Positions 42,062-48,786 of a stretch of DNA of 48,786 bases are shown piece after piece; position 1 is the stretch's first letter, and each line of letters starts with the position of its first letter. Below the pieces are notes generated by a model. The model was given only the letters and a program-made list of their open reading frames with translations. It was not told where the DNA came from and searched no databases. Origin of the DNA: Nocardia neocaledoniensis (GTDB taxonomy: Bacteria; Actinomycetota; Actinomycetes; Mycobacteriales; Mycobacteriaceae); contig NZ_JARWOJ010000177.1 of the NCBI RefSeq assembly GCF_029868625.1, forward strand, positions 1 through 48,786, read 5' to 3'. A program made the position numbers and the translations under genes.

Positions 42062-43297
42062 TCAGCGGGTGATCCGCAGCGGCAGCGCGGCGTGGCGGCG
42101 GACGAACAGGCTCGGGACCCAGCGGGGCGGGGCATCCTCGATCAGGCTGAACTGGGTGCTGCGTTCGAGCAGCAGGCCGAGAGCGGCGGTGGCTTCCAGC
42201 CGGGCCAGCGCCGAGCCGACACAGAAGTGCGCGCCCGCGCCGAAGGCCGCGTGCGCCCGGCCACGGGGGCGCGCCAGGTCGACCTGATCCGGCTCGGCGA
42301 AACGCGCGGGGTCGCGGTTGGCCGCGCCCCAGAGCAACAGCAGGTGGCTGCCCGCCGGCAGGTCGATTCCACACAACTCGGTATCGGCGACAACGTGCCG
42401 GTGGTGGCCGCGGAAGGGCGACTCCAGCCGCAACGTCTCCTCCAGGAACGCGGGCAGCAGGTCCGGACGGGCGCGCACGCGCGCTTGCAGCCGCGGGTCC
42501 TCGGCGAGCAGCCGGGCCGCCGCCGCGATCAGCCCCGCGGTCGACTCACCGCCCGCACCGATCAACTGCACCAGGATGAGCACCGCCTGCTGCTCGTCGA
42601 TCCGACCGGCCGCCAGTGCCGCCGCGAGCACATCGATCAGCGCCGCGGGCGAATCCGTCGCGGCGCCCCGGGCTTTCGCAGCGCCGACGGCCTCGTGGGC
42701 GTAGTGCGCGAGTTCGGCGGCCGAGGTGATCAGCGCAGTCATCCGGCCGTCGGGCACGATGCCGCCGAGCATCTCCGTGGAGTCGTAGGCCCACCCGAGC
42801 AGGCGGGGCACATCGGCGCCGGGCAGGCCGACGAGTTCGGCGATCAGCGCCAGCGGCAGCCGATCCGCCATCCCGGTCGCCCAGTCGATCCGGTCGCCGT
42901 CGAGTTCTTCCGCCCACAGCTGTTCGGCGAGCGCGGAGACCGTCGGGCCCATGCCCCGCACCCGCTTGGCCAGCGCGGGACCGACGATGCCGCGATGCAC
43001 CGCGTGCACATCGGCATCGGCAGTCGCGAGCACATGCACGGCCTGGCCGGTGGCGTCGAGGTCGAAGGTCGTCGGCGCAGCGCCGGGTCGTGCGACGAGC
43101 ACGCCGGTCAGGTGTGAGGAGAAGTCGGCCGGGCGGGCGGTGGCCTCGGCGACCGCGGCCCACGTGGACACGAGGAAGAAGTCGGTGCCTGGGACCCGGT
43201 GGACCGGAACGTGCTCCCGCAGGGCGCGATAGAGCGGGTAGGGGTCATCGAGCACCGCTGGGTCGAAGGGGTCCATCGCCGCGAGTTCGGTGGTCAT
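42062..43297 (-). CDS. Cytochrome P450
   Basis: A 411-residue bacterial class I P450. The heme motif AFGAGAHFCVGSALARLE has Cys359, the K-helix ExxR is FLEETLRLESP (E287/R290 region), and the I-helix is QLIGAGGESTAGL with the conserved Gly-Gly-Glu-Ser-Thr. All catalytic hallmarks are present, so it should be an active monooxygenase; substrate unknown. It is divergent from a TetR gene, with matching palindromes in the shared 195 bases. Ferredoxin and reductase must come from elsewhere in the genome. Confidence 0.95.
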   Translation of the reverse strand: MTTELAAMDPFDPAVLDDPYPLYRALREHVPVHRVPGTDFFLVSTWAAVAEATARPADFSSHLTGVLVARPGAAPTTFDLDATGQAVHVLATADADVHAVHRGIVGPALAKRVRGMGPTVSALAEQLWAEELDGDRIDWATGMADRLPLALIAELVGLPGADVPRLLGWAYDSTEMLGGIVPDGRMTALITSAAELAHYAHEAVGAAKARGAATDSPAALIDVLAAALAAGRIDEQQAVLILVQLIGAGGESTAGLIAAAARLLAEDPRLQARVRARPDLLPAFLEETLRLESPFRGHHRHVVADTELCGIDLPAGSHLLLLWGAANRDPARFAEPDQVDLARPRGRAHAAFGAGAHFCVGSALARLEATAALGLLLERSTQFSLIEDAPPRWVPSLFVRRHAALPLRITR

Positions 43298-43364
43298 GGC
43301 CGCCGCCTTTCCTGGTCGGTTCGTCGGCGCTCACGGTCCCCGGCGCGAGCCGTCCCGGCAACAC

Positions 43365-43383
43365 CTGTCTCAGTTCGAGACAG
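43365..43383. promoter_or_regulatory. TetR-type operator 1, P450-proximal
   Basis: CTGTCTC-AGTTC-GAGACAG: a perfect 7-bp inverted repeat, 68 bases upstream of the P450 start and well placed to overlap its promoter. Confidence 0.7.
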
Positions 43384-43466
43384 CGATGCCCACGTGAACG
43401 ACCACCCGGCTGAGCGGAAAAAGGGGGCCGTGGCCATGCCGAAGTGCGCTAGACATATCTCGCGAA

Positions 43467-43485
43467 CTGTCTCAGCACGAGAAAG
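43467..43485. promoter_or_regulatory. TetR-type operator 2, TetR-proximal
   Basis: CTGTCTC-AGCAC-GAGAAAG: same left arm and spacing as the site at 43365, one mismatch in the right arm. It ends 7 bases before the TetR start, fitting autorepression. Confidence 0.65.
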
Positions 43486-43492
43486 AGGGGCA

Positions 43493-44041
43493 ATGCCGTC
43501 CGATTGGCTCACCGGCGGTGACCGCGGCGCCGTCGCGGTCGACCGCATCGAACAGGCGGCTCTCGCACTGTTCCTCGAACACGGCATCGATCAGGTCACC
43601 ACCGACGACATCGCCGCTGCGGCGGGCTGCTCGCGCGCGACGCTGTACCGGCACGTCGGCGGCAAGCCGCGTCTGGTGCGCGCGGTGATGGTCCGGGCGG
43701 CGGCGAGCGTCGCCGCACGCGTCGAAGCCGCCGTCGCGCGGGTGCCGCAACGGCGCAGGCCCGTCGAGGCGATCCTGGCCGCCGTCGCCGCGATTCGCGC
43801 CGACCCGGTCCTGCGGCAGTGGCTGATCCGGCACCGCTCCCCCGATACCGATGACCTGCTGGCGGGCGCACCGGAACTCGGCCGCATCGCGACCGCACTC
43901 ACCCACATCGCCCCCGACGAGGCGGCCGCGGCCTGGATCGTCCGGGTGGTGTTGTCGCTGCTCACCTGGCCGCTGCCCGACGCCGCGGCCGAGCGCCTGC
44001 TGGTCGAACGGTTCGTCGGACCGGCCCTGCGCACCGCCTGA
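43493..44041 (+). CDS. TetR-family regulator of the adjacent P450
   Basis: A 182-residue TetR protein. The HTH is VDRIEQAALALFLEHGIDQV followed by TTDDIAAAAGCSRATLYRHV (about 18-60). The C-terminal domain is helical, with RADPVLRQWLIRHRSP. AGAGGGG precedes ATG 43493; the open frame continues far upstream but crosses the operator region and lacks protein character. It is divergent from the P450, with an operator in front of each gene. Confidence 0.92.
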   Translation: MPSDWLTGGDRGAVAVDRIEQAALALFLEHGIDQVTTDDIAAAAGCSRATLYRHVGGKPRLVRAVMVRAAASVAARVEAAVARVPQRRRPVEAILAAVAAIRADPVLRQWLIRHRSPDTDDLLAGAPELGRIATALTHIAPDEAAAAWIVRVVLSLLTWPLPDAAAERLLVERFVGPALRTA

Positions 44042-44049
44042 CGGCGAGG

Positions 44050-45255
44050 TCAGGGCATCGGCAGCGGCGGGGTCTTCGGGAACTCGACCGGCAGTGCGGC
44101 CAGTGACCGGTGGAACGGTCCGGGACGCCATACCAGTTCCTCGGCGTCCACGGCGAGCCGCATTTCCGGGAGGGCGTCGAGCAACTGGTCGATCGCGTCC
44201 TGCACGATCAGGTAGGCCACCGACTTGGCGGGGCAGCCGTGTGGGCCGGCGCTCCACGCCAGGTGTGCCCGGTTGTCGACGACGTCGCGCCCGGCGATGG
44301 CGGGATCGTTGTTGCACGCCGACATGCTGATCACGACCGGTTCGTGCGCGGGCAACCAGGTGTCGTCCACCAGGATGGGCTGGCGCGGGTAGGTCATGCA
44401 GAAGTTGGCCAGCGGCGGATCGGTGAAGAGCACCTCGTCGAGGGCGTCACGGGTCGACTTGCTGCCGCCGAGCACATCGCCGGCGAAGCGCGGATCGGTG
44501 AGCATCAGCCGCAGCGTGTTGACCACGAGATTCAGCATCGGCTCGATCCCGGCGCCGTAGAGCACCAGCAGCTGATGCACCAGCTCCTCGTCGGTGAGGG
44601 CGGCCGGATGGGTCAGCAGGCGGGTGGCGACGTCGTCACCCGGCTCGCGCTGACGCAGTGTCACCAGGTCCGCCAGCGCGGTGGCGAGCAGCTCGTTGCC
44701 CGCCTCGGCGTCGTTGCCCTCGAAGATCTGCGCCATCCCGGTGGCGACGCGCTGCCCGATCTGCGGCGTGCAGCCGAGCATGGCGTTGAGCGCCTGGAAC
44801 ACCAGGGGAAACGCGTACTGGCTCAGCAGGTCCGCCGATCCGGTCGCGCAGAAGCTGTTGATCAGCGGGATCGCGAACCGCTCCACCGTGCTGTGCATCG
44901 CGTAGAGGTCGACCCCGGCGATCGCGGCGACATTGGCCTGCCGATACCTGGTGTGTTCGGCGCCGGTGGTGCGCAACGCGGCGGGGCGGAACTGCAGCAT
45001 CGGCAGCACCGGGCAGTCCTGCGGAATGTTGCGCTGCCACATGCGCGGATCGGCCGGGAAGTGCTCGGGATCGTTGAGGATCCGCACCGCCGTGTGATAG
45101 CCGATCACGAGCGTGGCCCTGATGCCGGGCGACAACTCCACCGGTACCAGGGCGCCGAAGCGCTGCCGCATCTCGCGGTAAGCCGCCTGCGGGTCCGCGG
45201 CGAACTCGGGCGCGTACATGGGCACCCGCGCACCGACCGCGAGGTCGAGCGTCAT
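44050..45255 (-). CDS. Conservon-type cytochrome P450 without ExxR (CvnE/CYP157-like)
   Basis: A 401-residue P450 fold protein, last gene of a conservon. The heme-ligand region is WSAGPHGC341PAK, where the usual Phe is Trp and CxG is CPA. The K-helix ExxR, otherwise nearly invariant, aligns with E274-V-L-F277. The I-helix acid-Thr pair reads AGIEP (235-239), so the Thr is Pro. GAEHTRYRQ (C-helix HxxR) is kept. Streptomyces conservons have CYP157-type P450s that also lack ExxR. It may bind heme and act as a sensor rather than an oxygenase. ATG 45255 overlaps the GTPase stop. Confidence 0.9.
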   Translation of the reverse strand: MTLDLAVGARVPMYAPEFAADPQAAYREMRQRFGALVPVELSPGIRATLVIGYHTAVRILNDPEHFPADPRMWQRNIPQDCPVLPMLQFRPAALRTTGAEHTRYRQANVAAIAGVDLYAMHSTVERFAIPLINSFCATGSADLLSQYAFPLVFQALNAMLGCTPQIGQRVATGMAQIFEGNDAEAGNELLATALADLVTLRQREPGDDVATRLLTHPAALTDEELVHQLLVLYGAGIEPMLNLVVNTLRLMLTDPRFAGDVLGGSKSTRDALDEVLFTDPPLANFCMTYPRQPILVDDTWLPAHEPVVISMSACNNDPAIAGRDVVDNRAHLAWSAGPHGCPAKSVAYLIVQDAIDQLLDALPEMRLAVDAEELVWRPGPFHRSLAALPVEFPKTPPLPMP

Positions 45256-45857
45256 GACACCGCCGCCGCTTCCTGCCGCTGGAACAGGTACTCCGCCAGC
45301 GTGATCAGGGCGCGCAGGCCGTGATCACGGCGCCGGGCGTCGACCGCGACCACCGGGGTCTCGGGCGCCAGGTCCAGTGCCTCGCGGACCTCCTCGAGCG
45401 GATAGCGCCGGAAACCCTCGAACTCGTTGACCGCCACCGCGTACGGCACGCCGCGCAGTTCCAGCGCGGCGAGCACGTCGTCGGCCTTCTCGATGCGCCG
45501 GGTGTCGACGAGCACCAACGCGCCGAGCGCGCCGCGCGCGAGCTCCTCCCACAGCGGCGCGAAGCGTTCCTGGCCCGGCGTGCCGAACAGGTACAGCGCC
45601 AGTTGCGGATTCAGGGTGATCCGGCCGAAGTCGAGCGCGACGGTGGTCTGCACCTTGGTGCCGAGCCCGGCCATGTCGTCGACGCCGATGCTGGCCTCGG
45701 TGATGGTCTCCTCGGTGCGCAGCGGCCGGATCTCCGACACCCCACAGACGAAGGTCGTCTTGCCGACGCCGAAATTTCCGGCGACGAGGATCTTCACCGA
45801 CCGGGTCACGGTCTCGGCGACGTAATCGACCTCAGCCCGCGATGGCACGGAGACCAT
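45252..45857 (-). CDS. Conservon GTP-binding protein (CvnD)
   Basis: A 201-residue small GTPase of the conservon family. ILVAGNFGVGKTTFVCGV is the P-loop, the effector/switch region contains TEASIGVDDM, and LYLFGTPGQERFAPLWEEL is the switch II motif with FGTPGQ in place of DTAGQ. LVLVDTRR and AVNEFEGF (NxxE for NKxD) follow. AAGGAGGTG precedes ATG 45857, inside the end of the DUF742 gene (26-base overlap). Proteins of this set form a membrane-associated complex resembling eukaryotic G-protein signalling. Confidence 0.95.
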   Translation of the reverse strand: MVSVPSRAEVDYVAETVTRSVKILVAGNFGVGKTTFVCGVSEIRPLRTEETITEASIGVDDMAGLGTKVQTTVALDFGRITLNPQLALYLFGTPGQERFAPLWEELARGALGALVLVDTRRIEKADDVLAALELRGVPYAVAVNEFEGFRRYPLEEVREALDLAPETPVVAVDARRRDHGLRALITLAEYLFQRQEAAAVS

Positions 45858-46182
45858 GCAGCACCTCCTTGATCAACGCGAGTTCCGGCTTCACCTGAGC
45901 CGGGGTGGGGCAGTGCAGATGTCCGCTGTCGAGCAGGTCGGACACGATGATCTTCACGACCGACGCGGGCAGGTCCAGATACGCCGACAGCTCGGCGATC
46001 GAGAGCGCGCCACGTCGGCTGGTCAGCGCGAGGACCCGGCGCTCGTCGGGGCGATGATCGGGGCGCGCGTCGGCGACGGCGCGGACCAGGGTCACCAGAT
46101 CCAGTTCATGCGCGGCCCGAACCCGGCCGCCGGTGCGCACATACGACCTGACCAGGTCGGGATCCCGCCTGCCCCGGCTCAT
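45832..46182 (-). CDS. DUF742 protein (CvnC)
   Basis: A 116-residue conservon component. VRSYVRTGGR near the N-terminus is the DUF742 signature (usually RPYVxTGGR), and LSIAELSAYLDLPASVVKII with VSDLLDSGHL is a winged-helix-like segment. Its ATG overlaps the stop of the roadblock gene by one base (TAATG). It probably links the roadblock protein to the GTPase. Confidence 0.95.
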   Translation of the reverse strand: MSRGRRDPDLVRSYVRTGGRVRAAHELDLVTLVRAVADARPDHRPDERRVLALTSRRGALSIAELSAYLDLPASVVKIIVSDLLDSGHLHCPTPAQVKPELALIKEVLHGLRAIAG

Positions 46183-46592
46183 TACCGGCCACCGTTGCGG
46201 GGCGCGCTGCCGATCTCGTGGCCGACCCGGGAGGCCAGTTCGTTCATCCGGTGCGCGACCAGCGCGACGTCGACGTCGACCGTGGTCGCCACGCCGAGCA
46301 GGGCGCCCGCGCCCGCCGCGGTGATCATGATCATGCCCTCGTCGTACTCGGTCATGTTCTGGCGCACCGCGTTCGACGGGCCGCCGCAGAACTCGCCGAG
46401 CGCCTTGCCGAGCGAGCGGAGCCCGGAGGCCGCCGCCGCGAACCGTTCGGCGTCGTCCTTGGCGACGCCACGGGAGTGCGCGATCCGCAGTCCGTCATCG
46501 GACAGCAGCACCGCGAAACGGACGCCGGGGATCTGCAGATCCTCGAGCAGCCACGCCAATCGGTTCGTGCTATCGGCCACCGGTGTGCTCAT
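46182..46592 (-). CDS. Roadblock/LC7 protein (CvnB)
   Basis: A 136-residue roadblock/LC7 domain protein, the likely GTPase-activating or scaffold partner of the conservon GTPase. NRLAWLLEDLQIPGVRFAVL, LSDDGLRIAHSRGVAKDDAE and MIMITAAGAGALLGVATTVD are typical. ATG 46592 is supported by GGAAGGAA upstream and starts within the end of the kinase-like gene (23-base overlap). Confidence 0.95.
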   Translation of the reverse strand: MSTPVADSTNRLAWLLEDLQIPGVRFAVLLSDDGLRIAHSRGVAKDDAERFAAAASGLRSLGKALGEFCGGPSNAVRQNMTEYDEGMIMITAAGAGALLGVATTVDVDVALVAHRMNELASRVGHEIGSAPRNGGR

Positions 46593-47955
46593 CGGCTGTT
46601 CCTTCCGTCGTTCGCTCGGCCGCGGCGCGGCCGCTACGGGAACCGCTGTGCCAGGCAGCGGCGAGTTCCGGGCGCGGCTGCCCCGATTCGCCGGGCACCC
46701 CCGCCCGATCCGGCGCGACCGGCCTGCGGCGGCGCTTGGGTAGTCCCCCACTGGTGATCTCGTGGATCTCCGCTCCCGGTGTCTCGTTCTCGGCCGGTAC
46801 CGGGACGGGCACCGGAACATGGGCGGGCGCGGCGAGTTCGGGCTCCGGCAGGCGCGGCGCGGCGCCGCTGACGAGCAGGGCCGAGGGCACATAGACCATC
46901 GCGCGCATGCCACCGAAGATGTTGGGGCCGTCCACGTGCACGGAGAACCCGTACCGGCGCGCCAGCGCCGCGATACCGGGGAACCCGACCTTGGGCGCCG
47001 GGCCGAGATCGTGGATGTCGACGGCGCGTTCGCCGCTGAGCACCTGGCGGGCGTCCTCGAGCTGCTCCGGGCTCATCCGCATGCCCGCGTCGTCGATGAT
47101 GACGGTGACGCCGTGGTGCCCCTCCTGGAATCCCACCTCGACGAACGACGACGGCGGCGAATACCGCAACGCGTTGTCCAGCAGGGTGGCCAGGGTGTGC
47201 ACGAGCGGTTCCACCGCGCGACTGATCACCACACGATCCGACTGCCCGGACCGCACCCGCAGGAACTCCCTGACACGTCCGGTCGCGCCGCCCGCCACGT
47301 CGGTGAGCGACTGCTGCGGCCAGCGACGGCCCGGCAACCCGCCGGAGACGATCACGTAGGACTGCGCCTGGCGGATCATCTGCTGCACGGTGTGGTCGAT
47401 GCGGGTCAGCGTCTCGTAGATCGCGTCGTCGCGGTGCTCGCGCAGGGCGGCGCTGACCACCTGGCCGAGGTCGGTGCCGAGGCTGACCACCGAGGTGCCG
47501 AACGAGCGCACCGCGGCGCTGGTCGCGGCCCGCGAGGACGCCGCCACCTCGGCCTTGGCCGCCTCTTCGGCGGCCTGCACCTCGGCGAGGCGGCGTTGCT
47601 CGCCGTAGCGCTCGACCATGGCCCTGGTTTCCTCGGTGACCGTGCGCAGGTCCTCGGCGTGGCCGGTGGCGATGTGCTGCAGCGCCTCGGCGACGCGCGA
47701 GTCCCGCAGTTCCACGGGCACATCCACCGCGACGGCGGGGATGTCGTGGCGCCGGACCGCGTCGGTGATCGCGGGCAGGGTGGTGTTCGCCAGCTGGATC
47801 AGGGCGTTCTCGCACGCGATGCGTTCGCGGATGGCCGCGTCGGCGCGGCGCCGTTGCTGGCGTTCGTTGCGCATGGCCAGGATCGTCACGGCCAGCGCGA
47901 GCAGCAACAGCGGCGCTCCGATGACGAGTAACAGCACCGCGATTCCTGAGTTCAT
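46570..47955 (-). CDS. Conservon sensor kinase-like membrane protein (CvnA)
   Basis: A 461-residue membrane protein, first gene of the conservon. One N-terminal helix (about 4-27, IAVLLLVIGAPLLLLALAVT) is followed by a long helical coiled-coil region (about 30-170) and a HATPase_c domain (about 255-375) with LLDNALRYSPPSSFVEVGF (N box), IIDDAGMRMS and GFPGIAALARRYGFSVHV. A Pro/Arg-rich disordered tail ends the protein. ATP-binding residues look intact; a canonical phosphorylated His is not clear (RIDH is the closest). ATG 47955 is preferred; GTG 47982 would add nine residues. Confidence 0.9.
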   Translation of the reverse strand: MNSGIAVLLLVIGAPLLLLALAVTILAMRNERQQRRRADAAIRERIACENALIQLANTTLPAITDAVRRHDIPAVAVDVPVELRDSRVAEALQHIATGHAEDLRTVTEETRAMVERYGEQRRLAEVQAAEEAAKAEVAASSRAATSAAVRSFGTSVVSLGTDLGQVVSAALREHRDDAIYETLTRIDHTVQQMIRQAQSYVIVSGGLPGRRWPQQSLTDVAGGATGRVREFLRVRSGQSDRVVISRAVEPLVHTLATLLDNALRYSPPSSFVEVGFQEGHHGVTVIIDDAGMRMSPEQLEDARQVLSGERAVDIHDLGPAPKVGFPGIAALARRYGFSVHVDGPNIFGGMRAMVYVPSALLVSGAAPRLPEPELAAPAHVPVPVPVPAENETPGAEIHEITSGGLPKRRRRPVAPDRAGVPGESGQPRPELAAAWHSGSRSGRAAAERTTEGTADEHTGGR

Positions 47956-48237
47956 CAGATCTTTCGTCGTCGTCGACCACACACGGCTGGGTCGGTGGGT
48001 CCCTCACCGGTCGGCCCGGGGAGGCGTGCGCACGACCGCGAGGCGGGCGCGAATATCCGATTCACATGCCCCGCTGCCTGCGACTCGCACACAGTAGCAG
48101 CACCGCGCGGACCTCGTCGTGGATCATCCTGTCCGCCATCATAATTCCGGCCCGGATGGGTTGGACCATGCACTATTCTGACGCGCCGGGCCCGGACCGC
48201 CCGTCGTGGAACCACGGGTACCGGATACCATCCGGGC
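47956..48237. other. Divergent region upstream of the conservon and the final SRPBCC gene
   Basis: 282 bases. On the minus strand TATGAT (48138-48143) is a good -10 for the conservon, without a recognisable -35. On the plus strand TATTCT (48174-48179) could be a -10 for the gene at 48238. It is more AT-rich than its surroundings. No gene seen. Confidence 0.35.
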
Positions 48238-48669
48238 GTGGCGAAACTGAAGCTCTCCGTCGATGTCCCCGTCCCGCCGGACCAGGCGTGGGCGCACGCG
48301 GCCGACCTGCCCGCACTCGGTGACTGGCTGACCATTCACGAGGCGTGGCGCGGCGAGCTGCCCGACGACCTGACCCCGGGCACCGTGCTCGTCGGGATCG
48401 CGCGCGTGAAGGGGTTCCGCAACAAGGTCACCTGGACCGTGCGCACGGCCGAACCGCCGCGCCGGCTCGCGCTGACCGGCGCCGGGATCGGCGGCACCAA
48501 GTTCGGTCTCGGCCTGCTGGTCGAGCCCGCGGGCAGCGGTTCCAAGGTGAGCGTCGACATCGATCTCGGTGGCGCGCCGCTGTTCGGGCCGATCGGATCG
48601 GCGGTGGCCAAGGCGCTGCGCGGCGACATCGAACGGTCCCTGGAGAATTTCGTCAAGCTCTACGCCTGA
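48238..48669 (+). CDS. SRPBCC family protein
   Basis: A 143-residue START/SRPBCC-fold protein with a hydrophobic cavity: KLSVDVPVPPDQAWAHAADL (N-terminal strand and helix), ALTGAGIGGTKFGLGLLVEP and a long C-terminal helix GSAVAKALRGDIERSLENFV. Such proteins bind lipids or polyketide-like ligands. The start is GTG 48238. No operon partner is visible before the end of the window. Confidence 0.85.
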   Translation: MAKLKLSVDVPVPPDQAWAHAADLPALGDWLTIHEAWRGELPDDLTPGTVLVGIARVKGFRNKVTWTVRTAEPPRRLALTGAGIGGTKFGLGLLVEPAGSGSKVSVDIDLGGAPLFGPIGSAVAKALRGDIERSLENFVKLYA

Positions 48670-48683
48670 GCGCACGCGGAAAA

Positions 48684-48786
48684 GTGGGGGGGGGCGCGGG
48701 GGGGTGGGGCGGGGGGTGGGGGGGGGGGGGGGGGGGCCGGGCGGCGGCCGCGGCGGGGGCGGGGGCCGGGGGGGGGGGGGGGGGGG
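48684..48786. other. Poly-G low-complexity tail, probable sequencing artefact
   Basis: Long uninterrupted G runs with few C or T and almost no A. This looks like dark-cycle base calling at a read or contig end, not genomic sequence. Confidence 0.85.

Overview
The window is about 48.8 kb of very GC-rich DNA from a mycolic-acid actinomycete, most likely Nocardia or a close relative such as Rhodococcus. Signs of this are strong codon-position GC bias, many GTG starts, ATGA-coupled operons, a conservon (sensor kinase, roadblock, DUF742, GTPase, P450), a pruA-pruB proline operon and an FadD-type ligase. I see no rRNA, tRNA, CRISPR array, transposase or phage gene. Both ends look like contig edges. 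The left edge carries a fragment of a glucose-6-phosphate dehydrogenase motif that runs into unrelated sequence. The right edge dissolves into a poly-G tail that is probably a sequencing artefact.

Layout. 1-4.3 kb: VOC protein, serine hydrolase, CynR-like LysR regulator, short SDR and two very small membrane proteins, closed by a perfect 15-bp hairpin. 4.3-12.9 kb: an eight-gene, mostly ATGA-coupled minus-strand operon. It encodes an SsuA-C-B-type ABC importer, a DszB-like putative desulfinase, two SsuD-family flavin monooxygenases, a class II aldolase-like protein with a changed metal site, and a leaderless periplasmic-binding-fold protein. A divergent IclR regulator faces it, with two TTCC-N7-GGAA sites between them. 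I read this as an uptake and C-S bond cleavage system for an unknown organosulfur compound, and it is the most interesting part of the window. 13-26.6 kb: DHA2 exporter, methyltransferase, two-component system, membrane proteins, an HTH-like hypothetical, two metabolic enzymes, an M50-like peptidase, gluconokinase, a CocE-type hydrolase and a double VOC protein. 26.7-28.7 kb: an SdsA-type exported alkylsulfatase, a second sulfate-releasing function. 28.8-34.7 kb: a PucR regulator divergent from pruA-pruB, followed by an amino acid permease.

34.7-41.6 kb: TetR; an unusual SRPBCC/acyl-CoA ligase fusion; a Hsp100 ATPase combining a ClpC-type middle region with a ClpB-type, ClpP-loop-less second AAA domain; a secreted protein; and an AA10 lytic polysaccharide monooxygenase with a chitin-binding module. 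42-48 kb: a canonical P450 with a divergent TetR and two matching operators, then a five-gene conservon whose terminal P450 lacks the ExxR arginine and the I-helix threonine. A final SRPBCC gene precedes the poly-G tail.

All functions are inferred from motifs and remembered family features. No database search was possible.
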